In this document: positions 37,220-48,280 of the stretch, one piece after another
Numbering within the stretch: position 1 is the first letter of the stretch
Layout of the letters: each line of letters begins with the position of its first letter
Source of the DNA: Pardosa pseudoannulata
Taxonomy: Eukaryota; Arthropoda; Arachnida; Araneae; Lycosidae
Reading direction: 5' to 3'
Length of the DNA: 64,000 nucleotides
Assembly (NCBI GenBank): GCA_032207245.1
Contig: CM063510.1
Location: 157,143,258 to 157,207,257 of the forward strand
The notes under the pieces: generated by a model
What the model saw: the letters and a program-made list of their open reading frames with translations, nothing else
Told to the model about the DNA's origin: nothing
The model's database searches: none
Translations under genes and position numbers: made by a program

Positions 37220-37676
37220 CAGGGATGGGCCAACTCCGGCCCGCGGATAGAATTTTAAGTTGCCGGTCCGAGGCAAATTAAAAGAAAATATATTTATACA
37301 TTATATATCCATCTCCTTTTCTACTTTGCTTAAATATTATATCCCAAATTTATTATCTCACGCCCAGAATATCAGCGGTATATTTGCTTATATGTAAACA
37401 AGTGTTTTCAACTTTGAACCTTAGAAAGAATAATTTCAGAAGTAGACTGATAAATGAGCATTTAGCATCGTTCCTTAAAGTCAGTACATCTCACTTCGAA
37501 CCTCAGTATAAGGAACTTTTAAAAATGAAATCGCAATTTCATTCATCTCGTTAACGTATTTAAACCGTTAGGTACTTGTATATTGTTTTTAAAATTTTAG
37601 AAAAATTTATCTTGGCCCGTCAAACTTATTTTCTTTCGATTTTTGGCCTGCGGCCAAAATATTTTGTCCATCCCTG
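37220..37676 (+). mobile_element. Internally deleted hAT (Charlie-like) element, copy 3
   Basis: The same family as 17657 and 30865, shorter by a deletion near the left end. Flanks CCCTAGAG (37212-37219) and CCCTAGAA (37677-37684) form an 8-bp duplication with one mismatch. Confidence 0.87.
37318..37554 (+). pseudogene. hAT transposase C-terminal fragment in copy 3
   Basis: The same frame as in copies 1 and 2 remains open after a 3-base in-frame deletion: CKQVFSTLNLRKNNF, RSRLINEHLASFLKV, HFEPQYKELLKMK, stop. It carries changes T-D to I-N within the otherwise conserved RLTDEHL motif. Confidence 0.7.
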
Positions 37677-37731
37677 CCCTAGAAAGTTGTTGCGTAATCC
37701 TAGAGTTCCGCGGAACACACCTTGACAAACT

Positions 37732-39257
37732 CCATAGTGGATAAAGATAAAAAGTAGTACTCGTTAGACACTAGGTGTATATGAAATAGTCAATACTGTA
37801 GAATAAATTTTGATCCATGTCTAAGAATTCTTGAAAAACCTATGCGAGATTATGAAAATATACTAAATGCGCATGAATTTGAGTGATATACTTACTGCTG
37901 AATAAATAACTCTTGTACAGGTACAGTTCGACAAGGATGTTCTTATTTTATTCATCTATGAGGTCTAAATACCTATCATCCGCAACCTAGTTTGCTTATC
38001 TTTTCCCCATTAATAAACATCCCATTTGCGGAAATTTAATGGGCACTTTGTAATCTTGTAATGTTTAACCTCGACTTCACTTAGCAAAGCTCCGATATCT
38101 TTGTTTCGCCCTCGATATTTGGACCTTTGTGATGCGACTCTTCACGAGTGGGTTGTGTACCAACATTAAGTACCCCTGCAATCTCTTAGGGCATGGCATC
38201 TTCGTATTTATTTGAGAGTTTTATCCTTGAATTTTAAAATTATTTCCTCTTTATACATGACATACGCCACAGGCCGAAAAAACTCTTAGGCATATTTTCT
38301 ACTACAGTTTTATTATTATATAGCCATTCCAAAACCTTTTAATTTCGCATTCAATCCATCATTTTTTTTTCCCTCTTCTTTAGTTGTGTAGTTTTTTTTT
38401 TCAGCTTTTTAGACTAGGATTTTTTTTAATAATTTACTACAGAACTATTTATAACAGATTTATATTTTTATTTCTTCATCTTGTATAAAAGCTATTTTGC
38501 TATAAAATTAACAAGTAATATTTACATATTTATAGATTATACTAACATTGCAAGCATTTTTTATTTACATTTTATTTATTCATTTTCGAGAATGTTTTAG
38601 AAAATAGAGATGTTGCATCTTGGGTCATATTTAATTCTAGTTAGAATATATAATAAATTAGTACCAAAAATTTTTGTTAAGTTTATTATTTCAGTTCCTG
38701 TTTGGCACCAAACACATGTCTAGTTAATTACTCTATTTAAGGCAAAATTATATATATTTAATACTTTATGGTAAAATATATTTTAAAACTAAGTTTCAGA
38801 TTAAATTTTATTCTGTTTAAAATTACTTTCATATAAAATTTATTTTTTTTTAATTTTTTTTTTTTTAAATCTTGTAAGGTATATCCTATACTTTAAAACA
38901 AAAATTGGGTTTGTGCCAGTTGTAAAGCACTCGTAATCCTAACTTCTATCTTCCTAATCATAGGGATTATTTAAAAAAAAAAATGGGGATTGTTTCATAC
39001 AGCATTGAATTCAGTCAGTTGTAATTCAGCATACTTATTTACATGGTAAATCCCAAAACTGCAGTTTTAACTTTAAAAGAGCATATGTGTTTCTGGTGGA
39101 TCCTCTTATGTACCATTTTATTTTAAAATTCTGCCATATTTTTATATTTTAGTTAAGAACTACTAAAATTTGTTTAAATTTGCATTAATTTTTAAAAAAA
39201 TAAAATTTTTTGACATTAATAGCAACTATTAAAACTGAAATTTTGATTTCTTTTCAG
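37732..39257. other. AT-rich DNA immediately upstream of the first visible SCaMC exon
   Basis: No EF-hand-1 exon is recognisable here; T-rich and without clear repeats. It must be intronic, because the first visible exon begins at a splice acceptor. Confidence 0.5.
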
Positions 39258-39369
39258 AGTCGCGTGGAGAAAAATGGCGCATTAAATTTCGATGATTTTT
39301 TTCACTTCATTCAGGAATCTGAACATCACCTAATGGCTTTGTTCAAATACATGGATGAAAATCATGATG
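39258..39369 (+). CDS. SCaMC: SCaMC exon A (end of EF-hand 2, start of EF-hand 3)
   Basis: The acceptor is TTTTCAG just before 39258 and the donor is G|GTGGGT after 39369. It encodes [14 protein letters not shown], then a helix [17 protein letters not shown] and DENHD of the third EF-hand loop. The Gly codon is split 1/2 with the next exon. There is no start codon, so at least one coding exon lies upstream. Position 1 of the EF-2 loop reads Arg where calcium-binding loops have Asp. Confidence 0.92.
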
Positions 39370-42300
39370 GTGGGTTTCAATTATTTATATTTAAATGGGA
39401 ATATATATTATTTTTTAATATTTGCATATTAATTTGTTTTTTAATTTTTAGGCATTATTGATGCTGATGAAATTGTAAGCGCCTTTGCACGGTTTGGAGT
39501 TAAAATTGACAAACAAGAAGCATATACATTATTAAAAAGGTACATCCATAAAAGCTTTTGAGCAAAAATTTGTTGTTTTATCTTGTTTTCTTCTAATTTT
39601 TTCTTAAATTTGGAAATTTTATGGCACAGATATTATTTTATAATTTTTTTTTTACTACTAAAATTATAATCACCCCTTTGACAAATTTCTATATCATTAA
39701 AAAGTTTTAAATAAATCAAAAAGCTCTATTACTTTTAGTAGAAGAAAACAAGTTTGAAGTAGTAATGCCTTGCATGTATTTTAAATGGTTCTTTTTATCA
39801 TTTATGTCATGTTATTTTTCTTCCTTTCTTTTCAGTAAAGTTGAATATGATAACAGTAATATGATTAAATAGTTATATTAATTTTATGATATGACTTTTC
39901 AGGATTTTAATGCAACATAATTTTTTTAAAAACTAATAATCAAACTATTTTTCTGGTCTAAAGTCTATTATTTTTTAGCTTACAATCAATTGATTAATTT
40001 TTCAGAATGGATAAAGATGATTCTCATACTATATCATTTAATGAGTGGAGGGATTATTTACTTTTTTTGCCCAGTTTTGAACTTCATGAAGTTCTACGTT
40101 CCTGGCGGCATGCTACTGTAAGTATATTTAATTTCATCTATTTCCTCTCTCTCTTTCTCGTTTTTTTAATCACTCTCCTTTAATACAGGGTGTCCAGGAA
40201 CCAAGAAAATTCTTGTTAAAGTATCCATCTACGTTCAGAGAACTTTTTTCTTTAAATGTAGAAACTAGTTCATGTTTTTACATTTTTAGATTTATTTTTT
40301 ATATTATCATAGAGAATTGCACTTAAAAAATTTATTCCTGGAGAAGTTTTTATAAAATTTCTAATAAATGAAGAAAATTTAGCGAAAAAAAAATCAGATT
40401 TTTTTTTCAAAAGGTCTAATTTTTTAATAATTTAAATTATTTCAATATTTTTTGATGCAACACATTTCTTATACACTGGACTAGTGAATCACCTAAAATC
40501 TTTGTTTAATTTACATTTGGTAAAAAATTTTGGTCCTTCAAAATCATACACATTGAATTTTTAACGAATTTTCATTACCTTTATATCTAACTATGAGTGT
40601 AACATCATTAAAAATTATCCAAATTTAAAGCTTTTAGGTCATTCACTAGTAAATACTATCAAAAGCATTCATAATAATTTTCAACAAAATATTTTAAGAA
40701 CTTTTTGAGAAATCACATTTTAAGTTCCAACATTTTATTAAAAATAACATTCTGAGAAAAACGCATTTGAAGTTTATGAAAGCAACTTTAACTATTAAAA
40801 AGTTAAAATACATGTTTAAAATTTCCCACACATTCTTGCTTCAAAACTTTCTAATTGCTAAGTTGCTAATTATTAAAAATACTAGAAAAATGTTTGAACT
40901 AATCTTCATGAAAATTTAAAAAGTTTTGTCCAAAAAATGCTCTTTAAAAGGCTTTAAATTCACAGCTTCCAGTTCCGAAATTGCTACTTCCGTTTTGTTT
41001 TGACAGCTGTGACTGATGTTTAAACAGCTGTAACTTTTCTTTAAAATGCTGTAGAGACAAAACAAAAACAGATTTAGAAGCCTAAAAGTTGAAATTTTAC
41101 AATAGAGAAATAAAAATATTTTTGGTAAAAAAATGACGTTTTCAACATAGACAGATACCTTAATTATTATTATTTTTTAAAGAAATTAGATAAAACAAAA
41201 ACATTGTCCAATAAAAGACCTCTTGTGAATTCTTTTAATTATGCTTATTTGCTGTTAACCCTGTAGCGGACAGTGGTTTGCAGGAAAACCTCCTGTTAAA
41301 CATTTTTTTCTCTATTTTGAGAAATATGAATGTTTTTGACATTTAAAAATTACAATAAATGATAGTACTACACTTAATTTATTTATTTCTTTTGAAATAT
41401 ATGTATTTAAACTTGATGTACCTGGAAAGTTAGTAATTCGATTTTTTCACGTATGACCCCAAGCAAAAATATCTATTCAAACAACACTTATAAATTGTTA
41501 AATTATTTATTTAGTACACTTTTTAAGAAAACTTATTTATTGTTCTTCCGATATACTTAAAATTTTAAAGTATTATGTTCACGCTGTATAAGAGGGTGGG
41601 TTTGTCAGTTAATCACGCTCAATTCCTCCTACGGTATTCTCTAATGCAAACCTAAAGATTGTAAAGAAACATTTTAATATATTTTGCATTTATAAGCTTC
41701 ATAGGTAATATTTATGAACTAATTTCATTAAATTCCAAAGAGTTTATATAGGAGACCTTTAAAGGGTTAAATGAGAGAAACTATAAAGGGAATGGAATTT
41801 ACAGAAAATGGAGTAATTGAAGCTCATAATAAAAATTTTAATGTAAATTAATATAAAAAAGCAGAACTATAAGAATTGTCATAGTTTTTTAATAATTATT
41901 TTAATGAAATTGATTAATCCTCTATTCCTCATTCAGGTTATTCTGAACACCTGAAGGACAGAAAAAAATATTTCTAAGCTTTAAATGCATTGGGATTTTA
42001 TTTGTTAATTTTTAGCTTTATTTAAATACAAATTTATATTTAAAAATAATTTTATAAAAGAATCGAAAGAAATTGTATATTAAATAGTGTGAATTTATTA
42101 GGAAAGAAATTGCAAATTACAGAGAATAATCAGGGAAAAAAAACAGGGAATTTCTAAATGTTTTCCCCACGGACACCCTGTGATAGTCTACATTTTGAGT
42201 TACCTGAAAAATATTAGTTGCTTATTTGTTGTAAAATATCCCCAACCTTCTTTTAAACTGTATATGTGTATGTTTTGCCATTTACACTAAATAATGTTGG

Positions 42301-45300
42301 TAATGCTGTTGCCACTGAAATTTATCATTTTTCCAGAAGTAAATAAATTTCACTTCCTTAATTCCTTTTCAAGCTGAAAGGTTAGTTTCGGCTCAAAGTT
42401 TTATTTCTCTTTATCTTCAATCATGTCCTCATTTCATTGGTTGAGGCAATCCCCCTTTTTTGTGATAAGGAGCCAGGCCTCCAGTTTTTCATTTTGGATA
42501 ATCATTCCAAGATGTACCTTCACAGTGTTCAAGTTACTTATTCATCTGTTGTAATTTGGGGAGTGGGTTTAGGGGCTTCTGTAAAATATATCTGTTCTTT
42601 AAATCTTTTGGATCAGGTAAGTTTTTGTTATTTTTTTGTTTTATTTTTAAGTTAAAAAAATGCACTTTTCTTTTGATTTTATCCATATTCCAATATTGAT
42701 TTTGTTTCCTAGATTGTATTATTCCCTACCCTCTCCTCTTAAAAATTTCTTTTAATAATTTTGAATATCTTTATATATATATTCCCTTTAAATAAATAAA
42801 AAAAAAAAATCTAGCATTAAAATTTTTGATATTATAAAATTTATTTAAAGGCATGTCTGAATCTCCTGATACAGCCATTTTTTAATGGGTTTTTTTTCAT
42901 ACAGTAAAACTAGATTTTGTTATAGCAAAGAAGAAAGAAAAGCATAATTAAGAATGAATTGGAAATAATTTTTTAACTTTTGGAATTTGGCAGTGGTTGT
43001 TAGATTATTGTTATTATGGCAAAGTATATGAATAATCAAATGTAAATTCAGAATTCTCTTAATATTGCTTGGTACAAGTTAAATTGTATTTCTCTATTTT
43101 TATGTTAACTTATTGGCGAAAATAGTTTTACTACTGGATGATTTGTATTTAAAGATTTCTTTAAACAAATATTACCATGTTATAAAGTAGAAAATTCACC
43201 AGAATAACACAGGACTGTATATTTATTATTCTTATTTTAAATTAGAAAAATATATTTGATTTAAATTTATTTTGAAAAATTTTGATAATCTTCTTTGAAT
43301 TCAGGTAATGACATTTTACGAATATAATTTTGATAAAGGGTTATACATTATCCTGGAGAATTAGCTCTCTATCACATGGTAAAATTCATTTAAAGAAATC
43401 TTTCAATACAAGCTGTTCAAAGGCAGAACATTTCCTATAGGTTAATATGTAGCTAGAAGAATCAAAATTGGTTGGCAGTCAACCACTTTAACAAAATTTG
43501 ATTATCATAGTTTTCATATTAGTTTTTAATATTTTTTAAATAATTTTATAGCATTATGACTTTATTTGTTTGTTTTTTATATTATTCATTATTTATATAA
43601 GAAATAATCTTGATTCATCTGTTTATAAAAAAATTATTGAAATCTGTGCTGTTAGATGTGATATAAAAGGTACCACATTTCTGCCTCTTTATAAGATAAA
43701 CATGACTTTATTTATAAGTTATGTAAGAACAGGTTACAGGTAAAAGTAAAAAAAAAAAATTAAATAACAAATTATTTCCATTTACTCCTTTCTATTTACT
43801 TTAAAATCAAATATTACAGCAATTTTTTCTGACTATCAATCTCCCAATTGCTAAGATGAGCCTTGAATTTTAAAATAACAGATTGAAACTTGGTAAGCTA
43901 CTTTAACAACACACTGCATGAAGGCATTGAAAAGGGCACATTGATGATTTTAAGGGGTAGAAATGCTGAGGAATGAAAGCCATGAAGTCTTTTAGGGTTT
44001 TTTTTTCATTCCACAAAATAAATCATCTTAATAATATTTTTAAAAATTCATAATTATTAGAGATTACACAGAGGGCTTGTTATAAATTTATTTTTCAATT
44101 TTTATACTTTCTTAATTCAAAAATTTATAATTTCCATTTATTTTCTGCTGTTATATAGGTTTTTGAGTTCTGTTATTTGTGGGTTTAATATATTTTAATA
44201 TTTAGTTTGTTTGATTTTATTTTCTTGTTATCAGTTTTTAGATTTGGGTGAAAACGTTCTTGTACCAGAAGACTTTACCGAAAATGAAATGCATACTGGA
44301 ATGTGGTGGAGGCACTTAGTAGCTGGTGGATTAGCTGGAGCAGTTTCTCGAACATGCACAGCTCCCTTGGATAGAATCAAAGTATTTTTACAAGTAAGGA
44401 TTATAGATTCTTAGAAAAAGGTTTTGTACTACAATTTTATCACTGTACATATATATATATATATATATTGTTTTAGACAACAGTTAACCATAATAGGTAG
44501 TATTCAGGCATGAAAGTTTTCCGCTTTTTTGACAGCCTTTAGGACTGTTTCTGAGATCGATGCAAATCCATTGAGAAATCGTGACTGAAAAATGGAGGGG
44601 GGTTGCAATCCTGGTCAAAATCAGTATCTTCTACCGTGTGTTTTTGCTGAAATGTACGCTGGCGGAGATATGACTATGCATACTGATTTACTTCCATTCC
44701 GATTGGCTCAACGTACTATATCAATTATGTACTATATATTGCATGTACCAAGCCAACAAACCATATCAGCAATTATTGAATAATTGTCTTCTCCAAATGC
44801 TACCAACCAATCATTCTAAATTATTCGGCAGACTCCTCAAAAACTATGGTTTATCCTTTTAATTGTTAGTTTAACTGCTACAAAAAACACTATCCTGCTC
44901 CAAATCTGCATTTTGGCTGCTACGAAAATTCGTTCTCCTACTACAAATTTTGTTTTGCTGCTCTTAAAATTGCTTCAAAATGCTTGAAGGAGCGCAACAT
45001 TCCTGTATGTAGTACTGAATCATATTGTGAAAAAGAGTTATGTAAGAGAAAATGTAATCATCACCTGGGGAAGTTCAGCTTTTTTTGTCATTGTCTACTT
45101 TCATGCCTGAGTATTGTAGAATTAAGCTATTTTTTCACATACTTTCATGGAACTTTTTCAAGATTCTTATCAAGTGTAATGCATGTTTTTAATTTATAAG
45201 TGACCTGTGGTTTTAATGTCTATAGTTAAATTGTTTTCATATTAAGAATGTAATTTTAAGTAAACTACTAAAAGTAATAAGTAAACTACTAAAATTTTAA

Positions 45301-48004
45301 ATAAGTAAACTTTAAGTAAACCCCTCCCCCCCCTAAAAAAAAAAAAAAGAAAATTTAAGGATTGAGTAGATGAAGTAATTTTTAATGTATGATTTAACTT
45401 TTATTTCTTCAATATGTATTATTTTTAGTTATTTAATTAAACTTATTGTAATATTGAGTTTAATTTAATTTTATATGAATATTGTATAAACTGTTATTCT
45501 GCTAAATACTTTATTCTGATGTATTAAATGTGTATAATCAGCAAGATAAAAATCAATTTCAAGCTGATTATTTTTCATCTTTGTTCACATTAATAATTAT
45601 TAAGAATTAACTTCTGATAGTAACTGTTAGATTTAGTCTTTGAAGCTTGCTAAACAAAGGATAAGAATCAGCATAATTTCAGCATATTTATTGGATTTTA
45701 ATTTTCTTTACAGGTTAGAGGTACAGAATACAGTTCTATATCTAATTGCTTAAGGCATATGTTAAAAGAAGGTGGGGTTAATTCTCTGTGGCGGGGCAAT
45801 GGGATTAATGTAATGAAAATTGCTCCTGAAAGTGCTTTAAAATTTATGGCTTATGAACAGGTAAGTTGTACTTAAAATTTTTAATTGAAGATTTTGTGTT
45901 GTAATTATGTTTCTTATATTTTTGTAATTAGTAATAAATTACAAATTTAAGTTTGATATTACTTTTTTTTAAAATTTATTACTTTATATTTTGTTCTTGT
46001 AAATAGACTTAATAAACAGAACTGTTTATAAAATAGTTTAAAATTTTTTAAAAATATTTTGAATATATCAATTAGATTTTTTCTAAGGAATTCTTAAATA
46101 GTTTAGAATAGCCTATAGTTCAAAATAAATTATTCAAAAATATTTGTAATCTTCCTGCTGCTAGAAAAATTTGTTTAAAAAATATTTTAAATTTAAAAAA
46201 TAAAATTATGTATTAGCAAACTGTTCAGATTAGCAGGAGCAGCATTGAAGATGTAGCAATTAGAAAATTATCTAGATAATATCTTAAATACAAATTATTT
46301 AAAGCACTAAAATAGTACATTTTAAAAATTGATATTTTATTGATTTGATTGATTTTTTTTTATTGATTATCATTGATTTTTTAATGCAAAATATGATCAA
46401 ATTAAAATTTCTGTTAAAAGTACTTATTAATATAATTGAATGAAAAAGTTACAATCAGTTGTAGAAAATTCTTTATTACTTTTTTTTAAAAATTGATATA
46501 ATTTGGACGGCTTTTATTAAAAAAATATGTGTAATTTATGTATGATCTAAAGCATGTCGTTAGAAATTATTGTCGAATCACTGTGTGTGTGTGTGTAAAT
46601 CGTAAATTATAAATCCTTTTATGTACTTCCATGTCACAAACTGAAAACAAGCTCACATTTTATTTCTTCCTGATAATGCTTTTGAAATATGAGTATGGAT
46701 TGAACAATATCAAAACTTTCAATGAATTCAACTTAGATTAACTAAATCAGTGTCCTTGCAATTTAAGAAATTTATTCTATTGGAAAAAATTCTAACTTTT
46801 GGGGAATTAATTTATTTTGATTTTTAAAATCATTTAACTACAATATGTGCCTTCTTGTTTAAATCTTATTTTGTGCACTAGAATGTTGGTAATTTAAATA
46901 TATACTGTAATGATCAGGAGAAAATTTAGAGCGATTAGATTTTATATTGATATTTGAGGGAGCCAAGATAACTTAGTCAGCAAAGGCATCAATCTCATAA
47001 TGGGATGCCGAACGATGGCCGAATGGTTAGGGTGCTGGCCTTTGGAACTGCAGTTCATGGGTTCGAATCCCACTATCGCATGGATGTTCGTAGCTCTTTG
47101 GAATTGTCTTTAAGTATTAGGTCCCGGTCTCATTAGCCCTTGTGTCGCAAAAAGTAGACCATAGCACTCCAAACCAAACTCATAATGGGATAGTTGTGTG
47201 TTTGACGATTCAGCTGACTAAAGATCTTCTGTGTTTGTTGATCATGGCTAGGGTATGTAAAATAAGTTTGTTGTCACAATGTCCTTCGAGTTCAAACGAT
47301 ACCATTGGAGGTGGCATGCAAAGCCTGCGGACTTCTGCATGGTTCCTACTTCTAAATTATGAGGGCCCCACTAGGGGCAATGTTACTTGTGTCTGTAACA
47401 TTTCTTAAGTAAGCTACACATGGTTTCTGTGTGGTGCTAAATGAGTATCTCTGTATTGCCAGTTGCATTGGTAAGAATGTTAATATTTGATGAAATAGTT
47501 AATTTATACTTGAAATCTAATGACAGAAAATTTAAAATATGATTATTCAGTATAAAGCTAAGGCGTCATTTAGGTTAGAAAAGTTATTGATTACAAGTTA
47601 GGCAAAGAGTTTCTTCTCTTCATTTAAAAACTTCTGTATTGTTTATTGATTTCAAATAGCTCATTTTTCCATTCAATAAAACCATAGATTTTCTATAAAA
47701 ACTTTTCTTTTTCAGGCCAAAAGGATAATTAGAGGTGATTCTGAACGTGAACTAGGTATTTATGAAAGGTTTGCTGCTGGTTCGATGGCTGGAGGCATTT
47801 CTCAGACTGTGATCTATCCTTTAGAAGTATGATATGTTAGATTAATGAAATATTTTTTTATAATAAAATGCTTTAATATTTTCAGATCTAATTTATAAAA
47901 TTTTGTAAAACTTGGTTAAATCATTTATAATCAATTCCTAGATATGTTTACCATATGTATGTATGTAGATATGCATATGTATTTGTATATATGTGTGTGC
48001 GTGT

Positions 48005-48040
<36 letters not shown>

Positions 48041-48217
48041 ATATATGTGTGTGTGTATATATGTGTGTGAGTATATATATATATGTGTGTATATATTTAT
48101 GTGTATATATATGTGTGTATATGTATATATATGTGTATATATATATGTATATATATGTATGTATATGTGTATATATATGTATATGTATATATGTATATAT
48201 GTGTGTATATACGTATA

Positions 48218-48280
<63 letters not shown>

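Larger units (their letters stand above)
36796..37731 (+). mobile_element. hAT-type element (AAGTGTTTCT end), host of a nested hAT insertion
   Basis: The left end AAGTGTTTCTATAACTTTTT and following sequence match the terminus read on the minus strand at 5099-4930. Sequence resumes after the nested element at 37220-37676 with GTTCCGCGGAACACACC. The right border is approximate and no duplication was resolved. Confidence 0.5.

Noticed and set aside
40186..42180. Claiming a complete hAT with target duplication in intron 3
   Set aside because: Terminal repeats are perfect, but the flanking 8-mers do not match, so the insertion history is uncertain and only a lower-confidence element call is made.
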